In this document: one piece after another, positions 48,171 to 59,840 of the stretch
Layout: the number at the start of each line of letters is the position of its first letter
How positions within the stretch are numbered: position 1 is the stretch's first letter
Source: Prosapia bicincta
Lineage: Eukaryota; Arthropoda; Insecta; Hemiptera; Cercopidae
DNA: 64,000 bases
Assembly: GCA_036971475.1 (NCBI GenBank)
Contig: JBAIZL010000006.1
Coordinates: forward strand, 94,799,265 to 94,863,264
Direction of reading: 5' to 3'
Program-made: the position numbers and the translations under genes
Notes under the pieces: model-generated
Databases searched by the model: none
Seen by the model: only the letters and a program-made list of their open reading frames with translations
What the model was told of the DNA's origin: nothing

Positions 48171-48769
48171 AAAATCTTTAATTTACTAGCAAACAGGAAA
48201 ATACAGAACAATATGTAGAGACATGTAATTTTACGTAATTAAAATTTAAATCTTTTTTTTACTAATATCTTTCCACTGGGTGTTACGTATGTTTGCGTTA
48301 TTATTAAACTACTTCTTTTATAATTAAACTCCATTGTAACATGTAATTAAAAATACTTCAGTCTTTGTTAAATATTTAATGTTAAACGTGCTGTGAACAT
48401 AATATATTCCCTGTGTAAGCTCATATGGCTAGATATGAACTTATCTGATAAACGCATTTCGGCGATGACACGGTTGAAGATTATCCGCAAGCGTCTGTCG
48501 TATTGATTTGTCTGGGTACCCAACCATTGTCCCGTTGCTGGCTAGAGGTACGTTTAATTTAATCAATAATGTATTCATTCAACAGGATTTAATTCAAAAC
48601 ATGCTTTTTCTATTCGTTTGATGGTTTCTCACTCTATTAATACATTAATTTGATTTAAATAATGTACTGACAAGAATTTATTTGGATGTTATCCAACAAT
48701 TTTAGTGTTAAATGCAGTATAATGAAATAAAATATATATATATTTAATGATTGAAAGTTATTAATAAAT
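48171..48769. other. No gene seen
   Basis: AT-rich; GCATTTCGGCGATGACACGG near 48455 does not belong to any recognisable element here. Confidence 0.4.
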
Positions 48770-48792
48770 TCCTTCTTTTAGCTCTCAATCTC

Positions 48793-48848
<56 letters not shown>

Positions 48849-49075
48849 CTGTTAAATTTATAATCATTAATAAAATACCTTTTTTTCAACCGCTCAAGTT
48901 CTAATTCATTTTTTTATCCTATAGTGGATGAAAATTGGTGTTATTACAGTTAATCAAATATTCATTCAATAATTAAATTATTAAAATTTGGGATATTCAG
49001 GTTGGATTCGAACTGAGTATCTTCGTCTTTGAATTGCTGGCACTGAGCCAACTTTCTCATTTGCTAGTAATCCAC
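48770..49075 (-). repeat. tRNA-headed SINE with family A tail
   Basis: Minus strand: AGTTGGCTCAGTGCC (A-box-like) and AGTTCGAATCC (B-box-like) about 35 bp apart, then a body. AACTTGAGCGGTTGAAAAAA, a (TA)n tract at 48796-48844 and a tail related to GAAGGAATT follow. The head resembles the one at 33184 but the two are not close copies. Confidence 0.55.
48796..48844. repeat. (TA)n microsatellite in the SINE tail
   Basis: About 24 TA units, between GATATCAGGAG-type tail and body. Confidence 0.97.
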
Positions 49076-50329
49076 TTCTCAAAGATGCATATGAATTTTA
49101 CTTTTGCCCCCAACTGGTTCTCATCAAAACCTCCATTGCACAACCACTTAATTATTGCCATGGTTACCATACAATATCATAAAAAATACTCTAGGATTAA
49201 AAATTAATGACAATAAAATAAACAATCAAAAAGCATTAATGATATCGAGCCTTGCTTCACAAACAGACAATGCGAAAGGAAATTCAAAAGAAACTACAAC
49301 ACAATTCAAGTGACGAAAAAAAGGAAGCGTATAAATAGCACCAAACAAAAGTAACAGTCCATCACCATAAATATAAAGGAAAATGGAAATTTGCAAAACA
49401 ATCTACTTTCTATTTTACCACTTAGTATTGTTATTCTGACATATGTATATACAATATTTAATTATAAAATAAAATATTTCTTTGTTGATTTAAGTAGAAA
49501 ATGACTTGAACAAAATTATATTACTTGTGCTGTATTAATTATATTATATAGCTGTGAATCTAGATAATCATGGCCAGTGGCGAGTTGGAGACAGGCGACT
49601 TCAAAGGCTCAGGGCAGGTCCGAAGAAGAAAGTGTCTAACATTTTCTTCCAATACACTTTGCCATTTTCTGTATAATTACTTGGGCTAATACCCTGATTT
49701 AATAACCATTTTTGGCTGTACATTTGGTTGGGGTTGGGATACTCCTTGTTAATCTAGTTCCTCTTTTCTATTAATGCCTCCGTGGACATGAATCTACTGT
49801 AATGCAAAATCTTTATCAAACATTCATGAACTTTGAACTAACTGAGGACACTCTCGAATGTTCCTTCGAGAGCAGTTGTTAATCTAATAGCGTTACAGCC
49901 AGTCCTAGAATCCCTAGAAGAAATCTGCAATTCCAAATCCAATAACTTATCCTGGGCTCAACTTAATGCAGTGACTTCACCATTTCCATTACTGGCCTGC
50001 ATTGCCACGCGTTTATATATTTTAAACTGGCAACAGTAGACTCCAGCTCCCTCGTCTTGAGAAGCTCCTGTAGGCAAATTATGTAAATATATAGACATGC
50101 AGCATTCTGAGTGTAGACAAATTTCTTGCATGATCCAAAATATAGTCTTCTGTAATCCACACTCAAGAGTTACACATTCACTAACTACCATTATCTAATG
50201 GGAGTTGCTTGCTTATCAATGTCCAAATGCGCAGTCAGAAAATCCCTCTGTTGCAATATCAAAGCAACATCGAAAGACACTAGCTAGATTGGCTTCTTAT
50301 CTACACGCCATTTAAACTCGGAAACGCAT
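49076..50329. other. No recognised gene; some protein-like minus-strand frames
   Basis: From 49570 on the sequence is less AT-rich. Minus frames at 49958-50191 and 49963-50166 overlap in different phases. One reads LLKTRELESTVASLKYI..., which looks protein-like, but I cannot assign it. A retroelement or pseudogene remnant is likely. Confidence 0.35.
49834..49883. repeat. Short perfect hairpin
   Basis: CTCTCGAA / TTCGAGAG forms an 8-bp stem with loop TGTTCC, nested in an outer TAACTG / CAGTTGTTA pairing. CTGAGGA lies between the stems, but no GAAA follows. Confidence 0.5.
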
Positions 50330-50400
50330 CTATGATTAGGCGACCCTCACACACACGCGCTCTGACCCGGCCTGGCAGCCTACCACCTTCCCTGCTGCAA
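50330..50400 (+). repeat. Dispersed repeat, inverted partner at 51470-51535
   Basis: GATTAGGCGACCCTCACACA and CCTACCACCTTCC match, in reverse, GTGTAAGGGTCGCCTAATCC and GGAAGGTGGATAGGTC at 51470-51535. Both sit in less AT-rich DNA flanking the hairpin element at 50745. Confidence 0.55.
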
Positions 50401-50770
50401 ATGAGGCTTTGGTCTACAAAGCTTAAATGTTTAAATGGTAACGTTTAGATAACTTTTACTCTGCTTGTTATTCCTTGAAAATAGGGTTCAAAACACGACG
50501 TAATTATGTCCGTCTAAAGATAAAAGTAACGTTAACAGTAAATAAATATCGATTTACGTTTTTCAATTAATTACAATAAATATTTAATGACACAGTATTA
50601 CGACGATATTCCTCGTAATCTATGTTTCGTTATTACAGTATTGAAGTGATTTTGTAATATTTGTAACTGAACAATAGTATACATATAAATAATATTCGAG
50701 CGGGCTTGTGAATGAAAGTTATAATTAAATAATAAAAATATGGTACAACTCACAAATATACAATTTTTTA

Positions 50771-50816
50771 TTTCAAACGCGTTTCAACGACTGATTTGTC
50801 GTCATCCTCAGTGAAA
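50771..50816 (-). ncRNA. Hammerhead ribozyme-like motif (left arm)
   Basis: Minus strand: stem I TTTCA (50812-50816) with TGAAA (50771-50775). Core CTGAGGA (50805-50811), extra T. Stem II GACGAC/GTCGTT with loop AAATCA. GAA, the palindrome ACGCGT (50777-50782) and T as the cleavage base follow. All helices pair, with one G-T. Confidence 0.55.
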
Positions 50817-50837
50817 ATACACAAATGAAATTAACTG

Positions 50838-50838
<1 letters not shown>

Positions 50839-50896
<58 letters not shown>
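50839..50896. repeat. (TA)n microsatellite at the element centre
   Basis: About 29 TA units between the two arms. Confidence 0.97.
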
Positions 50897-50900
<4 letters not shown>

Positions 50901-50980
50901 CATAACCTATAAAGTTTTAGCTAAAACTTTATAGGGTATGTTTAATATATATAATTTTTTAGTTAATTTCATTTGTGTAT

Positions 50981-51026
50981 TTTCACTGAGGATGACGACA
51001 AATTAGTCGTTGAAACGCTTTTGAAA
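50981..51026 (+). ncRNA. Hammerhead ribozyme-like motif (right arm)
   Basis: TTTCA (50981-50985) pairs with TGAAA (51022-51026). Core CTGAGGA (50986-50992), T, GACGAC/GTCGTT, GAA, ACGCTT, T. Stem III differs from the left arm by one base, which breaks its palindrome. Confidence 0.5.
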
Positions 51027-51439
51027 TAAAAAAATTGTATATTTGTGAGTTGTACCATATTTTAATTATTTAATTATAATAGTATATTATATTCGAGTAT
51101 TTTCTTTGATCTTAATATTCTGATGAGTTTCTTACGTAGATTTCAACATTTCTGAACTTTTTCTATTCCACATTTCTTTATTTTGGTTCTTCAAAAGTCT
51201 TTTAAAATTCTCATTCTTTACTATTCTCGGCCTTCCTGTGCTTGTATTTATAATGATCTTTAGTAAGCTTTTTGCTCTTTGGATCCTCAAATTCTTTATT
51301 CTATCCATTGTTCTTATTACTATATTTCATAGTACGTAATTACGTCATGTTTAGCCTCTAATTCTAAGGGATAATATTTAGAATTTAAAAATATCAATAA
51401 AATTACTTTGATGTTACTGTTAAACATGTTTTGTTGTGT

Positions 51440-51800
51440 AAGCCTATAGGACTAGTAGGTGACTCATGGAAAACCACCGACGGAAGGTGGATAGGTCACA
51501 GCGTGTGAGAGTGTAAGGGTCGCCTAATCCTCTGGGGAGCTTCCGCGTCTGAATAGACTGGCTACTTCTCTTATTCCCATCAGCTGCAGCGATCCAAAGC
51601 TCGTGTGCTGCTATTGGGGATGATGTTTTACCGGGTAATGATACGCAAGGCTTAGTTTATACAATATTCAGTTTGGGTTGTGGTTGAGGCTGTCACCATA
51701 ACGTCGGAGCCGGACTTTATGATTGGCCTTTCGTAGGATTTGTAACACTGATTCATTAACCAGCTTCCCGTTAAGCAAACCCTAATCCCGATTCATTGTT
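51440..51800. other. Less AT-rich stretch, possibly retroelement-derived
   Basis: Contains GTCACCATAACGTCGGAGCC and AACCAGCTTCCCGTTAAGCA in a balanced-composition block, plus the inverted repeat shared with 50330-50400. No clear ORF on either strand. The composition suggests a decayed coding element, but I cannot name it. Confidence 0.3.
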
Positions 51801-53520
51801 TTACTGTTTCTATTGTTTCATCTTGCTCATATATGTAAGAATAACATATATGTCGTAAGTGCTAGAGATTTATATTTATGTATAAATATAATATGTATAT
51901 ATGAATGTGTATATGTCTGCATGTGTATTTGCACACACACACAGACACACAGAACATTATACCGAAACGTCTCTGCCGTCGAAGGAATAACTGACATAAA
52001 TCCTTCATGGGCCGTGGACAGTGCGTTCAAATAAATATATAAATCACTAATATATATAACAAGGAACATTAAATGAGTCGATTATCTGTTGTGAGTCGAT
52101 AATATGACTTTAGAATTACCTCTCACTGGTTCCCTCGGGAAGCTAGCATGCCGCGGGATGTAGTCCGTTGGTCCCCAGGAAGACGTGTTCTCTCTCGACT
52201 GCTTTCTATCAGACTATCGACGACTCCCCCGATTTCATTTTAAAAATATACCGGAAATATCAAACTTTGCCCGCGCCGCTGTCCTACAATCGGTTAGCTG
52301 TCGCTATCTTGCGACGACAATTAGAATTATTTCCTATTAAATTAGGCTAGTTAAGCGATAATCCAAAAAATAACATTAAGCCTACAATACATGTAACTCG
52401 CGCACGTTTCTATTAAAACGGTCAAAGGCATCATAAAAGTAGAAAAATATATCTCATTCAAAAAGATAACTTTTAAGTAAGTAAAAGATTTTTGTAGAAA
52501 GGAAAAAGACAGACTTAGAAATTTACATTGCGAGCCAGATGTGCTGTTTACTTAGGCGAAAGTAAAGTAAGCAAGATACGGATCAACACGCCTACGGTGC
52601 GCCTGCCTGGAGTGCTTGGGGAAATCGTTTTGCCTATCAAAATCTAAAACGTCTAAAACGGTTTTTAAAACTATTTTTTTTAAGGCGAAATAAATAGGTA
52701 AAAGTAAGAATAGAGTAGGAAAACATTTTTTACATTAATTAAAATATTTTAACATCAATATAAAGGATTGTGGAAGATTAAAGTCACACCAGAAAGTAAA
52801 AAGATTAGATTTTATTGACTAAGGCGTTTACAAATTGAAGAACTAATCTTAGAAAAACACAAAATAAAGCTCTAAGACACCACAAGACTAAAAGTGGTCG
52901 CACGACAACAAATCGAATTTCTACGGATTTAGAAGAACAAGGAAATTCGAAAATATATCAATAAATTGTATAATAAATTCAAATCAATTTAAAGCAGGAT
53001 AAATTAATGCGAAACTCAATAAAAATATATAATAACAGGGAAATATATAAACTTATAAAAGACAAAATGATAATGAGGGAGAAATGTAGGATTATTCCGT
53101 AAATTATTATTTTAAATGGTTTCTCAACTTGTTTTACAATTATGTGAATATCTTCCGTTTGAAATATTGAGGTAAATTCATTACAGCCAATTAAATACAA
53201 TGTAAATCGAAATATTAGTAAACGTTAAGGTAGAAAGCGTAGAGGAATTACATTTTATCTAAACGTAAATTGAAACATATATTAAACATAAAAGAGTAAA
53301 TAAAATACGGTAATATCTAAATTAAATAAACAAAATATTAGGCGGATTAAGGTTAGTGAATTATCATTAGGTAAATGGTTTAAAAAATAAATAAATTAAA
53401 CAAAACGTAACCCGCAAATTTTCAGATACCTTAGGTTGTATTTTCAGATATTTCATCTCTCTTTTAAATGGCATTTGTTATTTTTTTATATGGATATTTT
53501 TATATATATTGTTCTTCTAA
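51801..53520. other. No recognised gene
   Basis: A short (CA)n lies near 51930. A balanced-composition patch at 52110-52330 has a 60-codon plus frame with no domain. From 52380 the sequence is AT-rich and purine-rich with many stops. Confidence 0.35.
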
Positions 53521-53523
53521 ATG

Positions 53524-53574
<51 letters not shown>

Positions 53575-53581
53575 AAACCTA

Positions 53582-53633
<52 letters not shown>

Positions 53634-53873
53634 CACTCACTCTCACTCTCTCTATCTTTCTATCTATCTGTCTATCTATCTATCTATCTACCTGTCTGTC
53701 TGTCTATCTACCTATCTGTCTATCTATCTACCTGTCTGTCTGTCTATGTATCTATCTATCTATCTGTCTATCTATTCATCTATCTATCCATCTATCTATC
53801 TATTTATCTATCCATCTATCTATCTATCTTTCTTTCTATCTATCTATCAATCTATTTATCTATTTATATATCC

Positions 53874-53931
<58 letters not shown>

Positions 53932-53932
53932 G
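53524..53932. repeat. Compound (TA)n, (CT)n, (TATC)n microsatellite
   Basis: (TA)n at 53524-53568, (CT)n at about 53585-53630, then a long TATC array with TGTC and TATT variants to 53932. The frame open through it is a by-product. Confidence 0.97.
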
Positions 53933-53959
53933 CATACAATCATACTTTAATGTACTGAA

Positions 53960-54135
53960 ACTATTAAAGTTATGTCGACTTTCGAGAACCATTGACTGTG
54001 TGCTCTCATTTTCAAGCTTTTTAGAAGACACGTAATTAACAGTTCTCGAAAGTCGACTCGCAAATATACCAAGTGAGAGTCTTGTTTAATTACATGAGTA
54101 TGTTGGTGATAAGTGAATACAAGGAGATAGTTCAC
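53960..54135 (+). mobile_element. Worn relative of the solo hammerhead element
   Basis: GTCGACTTTCGAGAAC is mirrored by GTTCTCGAAAGTCGAC. The right side continues CTCGCAAATATACC, AAGTGAGAGTCTTGTTTAA and GTGATAAGTGAATACAAG, like the 17.47-, 33.66- and 35.5-kb elements. Here GAA is followed by the 8-bp palindrome AGTCGACT and C, but the 5' core is eroded (TTTAGAAGA). Confidence 0.65.
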
Positions 54136-55459
54136 AAATTCCTCATAATTCTTTGCTTAATCATGCTGAATATGCTCAGAATTATTGCCGTAGAGGGTTA
54201 GGTAAAAAGGTAATTAAATGTAAGAGGGAGGTCATGGAGTGCTTTACAATTCGATGCTTATGCTTACGGAGTACACATTAAAGTCCTATGTGTATGGTAA
54301 AGGATTAGGATTAATTGAGAAACCGTCTTTTAATGAGATTCCTCGAACTGAGCCAATAGACTGTCTCGTCAGCGGCTGTGAGTTCCGAATTAGTTCACAC
54401 CAACTTCCCTTTGATCGTAGAAGTGTGTCAGGTTTAATTGTAATAATCATCATTGAAAAGATCATTTGATTGTGTTATATAGAGTGAGTAATTAGTTTAC
54501 AATAACATTTACAATGAATCTTGATTTAGCTGTTAAAGTTTGATTTAGTTGGATTCCATTGGATGCGTCCTAATTGAAAGCACTTGTTCATGGCCGCTTT
54601 ATTTGTTTGTAGTAGTTTATTAAACAACCTTTTGTACAAAATTAATTACAATCAAAGGGAAAATAGTTGGTTCGTATTAATAAAATTAGCTCAAGAGTCA
54701 ATATACGAACAAATACAATGAAATTACACAATTCTTACAATAAATTGTTTATTTAACAATTGCTTTTCTATTAGAAAAACGCTGTTTTCGGTGAATTCAG
54801 CTCCAACGTATTGATTGTAACTTATAACTAACTCGTGATTATTGTACCTAACATTATAACTAAAATTCTTAATATACTTATCTTCATTTCTGTTAGGCAT
54901 ATTTGTATCTATTCGAGTACATTTTTCTGCTTTCCATAATTTTAAAGTACTTTTCTTCGTTGACGTGCTTCGGAATAACTACACTTACAAAACTTTAATA
55001 GTGCTGTTTTATTATTTAATAGTAATGTTTTGAAGTATTGCAAGAAACGCCTCAACAAAGAAAATATTTTAATGTCAGGAAAGGCAGAAAAATATACTCA
55101 AATGTATACAAATATTCCTAACAGAATTGAAAACGACTATATTGGGAATTTTAGTTATGATGCCAGCTACAATAATCTACAGTTAGTTACAATTTACTCA
55201 AATGTAAATTTTAAAAACTTTTTTTAATTAACTCTTAGCTAACACAAATTACACTTTTTGATACAATTTATGATATCAGTTTAGTAGAATTTATATGATA
55301 AATAACAGTAAATTATCTTAAATTTATATTTCATGCTTTCAAAATATATCGCCATTATTCAGTATTTACTTCTTTTTGTTAATTTAGTTCTGCTCTTGTA
55401 TGCTCTTCCATATTTCTATTGGTGAAGATTTAATATTTTTAAGATAATTGTATTGTTAT
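54136..55459. other. No gene seen
   Basis: AT-rich. Frames at 54239-54469 and 55030-55227 show no recognisable domain. Confidence 0.4.
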
Positions 55460-55890
55460 CTTTAATAACTCAATTCCTTCCACTAGTTCACACTCCCCTA
55501 CGTATGTTTATACATCCTGCTCCAATTTTCAAGCGTTAATAAAATACGTTTTATTCTCGACTGGTGTTTTCAAATAATTTTTTTTTAAAACTTACAGTGG
55601 ATGACAACTGATGTTGATACAGTTTTTTTCAAATATTAATTCATTTATTAAACTAATTTAATTAATTTTAGTCTATATGGGAGTAAAACTTTTCATAAAA
55701 TAGGCAATGTATGCAGTATATTTATTTAGTCAAATTTGACTTAAAAAAGTGATAACATATCATTTCATAAATCAGCTGATTTTATATTATAGACTATGTG
55801 ATAGAACAGCTGTTTTAACGCATAGGTTATGTTACTTTATTTATATTAATTGTAATTATTTAATAAAAAGTAACTAAAATGAAATTTTCT
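55460..55890 (-). repeat. Dispersed SINE-like repeat, family A, most complete copy
   Basis: Reading rightwards: CAATTCCTTCCACTAGTTCA, CACTCCCCTACGTATG, TTTTCAAGCGTTAATAAAAT, CAGTGGATGACAACTGATG, AATCAGCTGATTTTATATTA, GAACAGCTGTTTTAACGCAT, TTATGTTACTTTATTTATAT, TAATTATTTAATAAAAAGTA. It lacks the (TA)n expansion, so it is useful as a family reference. Confidence 0.7.
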
Positions 55891-57305
55891 TCGTTGACCT
55901 AAGTGGCATTTTACTTTAATTTCTTTTTCTTTATATTACTTTTCTCGTTTTCATATTACTTCAAGTAGGCCTGTGATATTCTTGTGACATTTCTATAGGT
56001 GATATTTTTGAAAGAAAACTGGTGAATACAAAACAGTTTGAATGTTCCTACGAGTAAGAAATTTTAAAATATATGTATTTTTTTAACATATAAACAAGTG
56101 CTTTCCAATTAGTGTGGCTCAAGAATTGTTAAAATTATTAAAGTGGCGTGGTTGAAATGCTCGCCTGTTGGTTTACGCGTGAATACAATTGCTTTAAACA
56201 ATCGATCTTCACTTATATAATTGCAAATTATGTAACATTGTTCTATTTAAAGCCAGGAACGAAGCAATGGGCTTTACATAACGGCTTAGAGTCACGTTTC
56301 ATGAACACTCGACCTAAGAGAGCCACTTGTCAGACCCTTAAAACATGACATGTCCGCCTTGCCTTGCCTTCTGTTACATTCTGCTATATTAAATTCTAGA
56401 AGAATACTGGAGTGACGGAATATTGTTACATCTTTCTGACGGGGTAGTTTCTACAGTCGTCCCCTTTGTGAATACGCGTATATCTACAGTAACCTAATGT
56501 TTAATATAAACTAGTATTGTTACGTTTGTGAAGCCTAAGGTTTTCTTAATTGAAATCTTAGCTTACAAAAAATATTCTTCATATTGATTGTGTAGAAGCT
56601 TCAGTATTTTAAATTTGGTTTCGTGTGCTAACTTAATTATTTAAATAGAAGATAATATATGTTCAAAAGTTATTAATTTATACATTCACACTTCAATAAA
56701 AGGTTGTGTTTCTTCTCGTTTCTTCTCGAAAACACATTTTCACTTTTCAATTTCAAGGAAACCATTTTTCTCATGTCAAAACACAGGAGTTAATATAGAT
56801 AACCCTTCTAAATAAACACAAATAATTGTATACATCAAATTCCTTTAATGACAAACTAAACAAAAAACTACCTTATCATAATTAATACAGATAAATAATA
56901 GATAAACATTATAATTAACAATATTACAAAAACAAAATAGGCTACAACACTTCATTAACACGATAATATCACCATAATGAAAGAAGACATAATCACGAAA
57001 TAAAATTGCAGATTAATGAATATATCAATTAAACAAAATATATCATTTTACAAAATAATAACAAACACTAAAAAAATCAATCCCATTGCGTCCTAACTAA
57101 ATTCCCTAACTAAACTTTCCAAAGCAGATATCCCATCAAGAGAGAGACGGGCCTCTGGGACTCAACCCCGTTACGTTTACGTAATGAATGAAAATTCCTT
57201 GTAAAGTCTGGATGAAAATGTACTTCATGTAACTTTTACGTAACAACACACACATTTAATATTACGTTTTAGTTAAAGTTAAAACTATATATTTTGTATA
57301 ATTTT
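55891..57305. other. No gene seen
   Basis: AT-rich with two small GC-richer spots (56150-56350 and 57130-57190). The 66-codon frame at 56148-56348 has no recognisable domain. Confidence 0.4.
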
Positions 57306-57460
57306 CTAATAACTTGGAGCCACTGATTTGTAATTTTTATTTAAATAAATAAAACCTTTAACCTTTATTAATAACTTGGGAGTTATTCTTATAATACCTT
57401 CCTCTGAAGATGCTTTCCAAAATACACATCCGGATGTTTTTAAAAACCTTTTTTGTGATC
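57306..57460 (+). repeat. Dispersed repeat, partner of 7439-7545
   Basis: ATAACTTGGAGCCACTG and TTGTAATTTTTATTTAAATA match the 7.44-kb copy. It is followed by a second AATAACTTGGGAG and CCTTCCTCTGAAGATGC. CTGAAGA is present without a matching GAAA. Confidence 0.45.
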
Positions 57461-57559
57461 AAGAGATTGTATTTATTTTAAATAATGGTCTACCGTTACA
57501 TATTTAGTGACAGAGATGTCTACTTGGTAGATATTTGATAAGATGTAAGATACTTGCAT

Positions 57560-58048
57560 ATCTAAACAGATGTAAGCTCTACGATCAAAATATTCATAAA
57601 ATTCTTCTTCCATGGCGCTATAGTCCGATGTGGACCTTAACCTCAATGAGCCTTCGCCAGGCCGCTCACTCATTGAACTCATTGATCCTGTGCGGCTGCT
57701 TCCAGTTCCTCACATTCACCAGAGTACTTGCATCCTGAACGACACAATCCACCCATCTAAATCTAGGACTTCCTTTTGCTAGTTCCATTTAATGGGCTTC
57801 TGGGTGCAACACTCTCCTCCATCCGGGCCACATTCCCTCCCCCATTGCAGTCTTCCAATTCCTGTTACTTCCATTGGGTCCCGCAAACACCTCGTTAAAC
57901 CCACATTACTTCGCCTCCACTTCCCACCAACAATCAGAGGGCCGAGAATCCTCCTGAGGATCTCCTCTCGAAGACAGCCAGGTCGTTTCCCTCATTTCTC
58001 GTTTATGGCCAAGCTTCAGAGGCATACGTTACTACGGTTCCGATCATT
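57560..58048 (-). pseudogene. LINE ORF2 C-terminal fragment
   Basis: Minus-strand reading over shifting frames. INEKRGKRPGCL leads into ILRRIL-GPS-like sequence, then IGRLQW followed by a GHV.RM-like stretch. SPRFRWVDCVVQDASTLVNV, NWKQ and a GLAKAH end follow. This is the usual tail of insect non-LTR ORF2 (LRW.GHV.RM, then GRP..RW.D.V..DL..L...NW). It is broken by several frameshifts and stops. Different from the 29.9-30.6-kb LINE. Confidence 0.7.
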
Positions 58049-59511
58049 ATAATAGTTCCAAATATAAACAAATAGTGCTGGTGTTGAAAACCAAAATTTC
58101 ATTACAATTTTTTATATAAAATAAGTAGTGTATAGTAAAATTAGAAACGGAAAAACTCAACAGTAGCTTTCTTTGACGATTCAAACCTCTTATAGACATT
58201 CCCTTCCAAGAAACATGGACAATCTTCAAAAACTACATCCCACGAACACACATCAATACAATCAACTGCCTAACCAATCGCGATTTAAATCTGACACAAT
58301 GTACAGTCTGTACAGAAAGTTTATACCTAAGACGTGCAGAAATATTCATCCACAGTACTGAATAAAACCATATTCTACAGAAAAGCGAAACCTCGGCACG
58401 AAAAGGAAACCAACACATTGCGGAAAGCGATTATTAGGCTCGAAGTATTTTTGTTGCCCACAACTGATGTCATAACGTTTATGGAAACCCTGCTAGAACG
58501 ACCGGAGAGCATATGCTCGTACGTATATGAAAGAGCAAGACAGACGCGTGGTGCTTTTATAACGGTCGCAGGATCGTTAACTGGTAACGGTCGGTATTAA
58601 ACGGAAACAAAGGGAACGTTTAGTGTCGGGGTTACAAGAGGCAACAAGGGAATCGATGCTATTTTAGCGCTTGCTATGAAGAGATAAAACGCCTTATTGT
58701 GTGCTTGTCGTCAAGGTAGCGTTTGAGACACTTTGGCACCTACGGATTAAATGCGGAATCACCGACATGAGGTAAAATTTAAATACCCTGAAAGAGCTTC
58801 AAAAACGCTTTAATAATTTCAAATTTAATTATCATCAGACAAAGCATTAGACCAGAGGTAGTTTTGTAAACCAACCTTTAATGACGGTGCAACATCTTGA
58901 AGTGAGGCAATAGAAAATAAAAATAATTAATAAAATAAACATTGTTTTTAAAAAGATCTAAAAGTATACAATTATTATTCCTGCACCCGTACAGATACAC
59001 ATGCATAAACCCATTCAGATTGCCATAATATTTCAACGTTGGGTGAACAATAATAGATTGTATTAGAGATTCAATTGAATATTCAAATACTATTAAAACT
59101 CTAAACAAATGAAAACTGCGTGTAATTATAAGAAATGTCATAAATAGCTATCCTTTCCTACGAATCAATTTTATATATGAATGTATATGATCCTATTTAT
59201 TGAATATATAATAGGTGAAACAGTGTTATTTTTATTATGAAATAAAAAATGGGCTTTAAAATTGTTTAAACAAATCTTTATACAGTAGTTGTGTTTGACT
59301 CCTTTAATTCCAAACCAGTTCCTCCTGCCGGTGATATGACTAGACGAAGCGACGACGTAGTATTGTTGCTTAAAGTTGCTGATTTGCCCATTCCCTTTCA
59401 ATTGTTCCCTTAATTGTTTACGTTCGATATTGAGCTGTGTTTTGATAGGTTTTTCAGCCATTTTCCTCAACGACCATTTCATGTCCGAAAGTATCAGCAC
59501 ATCCTACCCCG

Positions 59512-59513
<2 letters not shown>
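58049..59513. other. No recognised gene; GC-richer patch 58360-58780
   Basis: The patch at 58360-58780 is clearly less AT-rich. Its 88-codon plus frame (58334-58600) reads RLEVFLLPTTDVITFMETLL and YVYERARQTRGAFITVAGSL, with no domain I recognise. A GAAA/CTGATGA pair near 58810-58840 pairs poorly and is not called. Confidence 0.35.

Positions 59514-59569
<56 letters not shown>
59514..59569. repeat. (TA)n microsatellite
   Basis: About 28 TA units. Confidence 0.97.
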
Positions 59570-59572
<3 letters not shown>

Positions 59573-59840
59573 AAATTAGCCTTTTATTAATCCAATATTA
59601 TTTTATTTTAACCAAATGGCCTATTATTATTTTACTGGCATACAGTATTAAGTTATGTTCAAGTCTCAAGGACATCGGGCAACACTGATTATATGTATTT
59701 ACACCTAAACTGGCTCTTGACCGATCGTCTGTACTACCCTAGATAAAAAACTGCTCTGCGTCATGCGGGTTGCGTCAATTGTCCTCGCTGCCCTTGTGAA
59801 AGCGCTCCAGTAGGTGAAATACGAAATTCTGTAAGTGATG

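Larger units (their letters stand above)
50745..51070. mobile_element. Inverted-repeat element with two intact hammerhead-like cores
   Basis: Arms of about 110 bp: TATGGTACAACTCACAAATA, TTTTTTATTTCAAACGCG, CGACTGATTTGTCGTCATCC, GAAAATACACAAATGAAATT, then mirror. The centre holds (TA)n and a second small palindrome (CTATAAAGTTTTAG / CTAAAACTTTATAG). It has no ORF. A TAATT-rich sequence flanks both sides. Confidence 0.85.

Noticed and set aside
58800..58845. CTGATGATAATTAAATTTGA on the minus strand as a hammerhead-like motif
   Set aside because: CTGATGA and GAAA are present, but stem II is only AT pairs of doubtful register and stem I does not form.
59740..59760. CCCTAGATAAAAAACTGC as a second piggyBac terminus
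   Set aside because: No TTAA next to it and no matching inverted end nearby.
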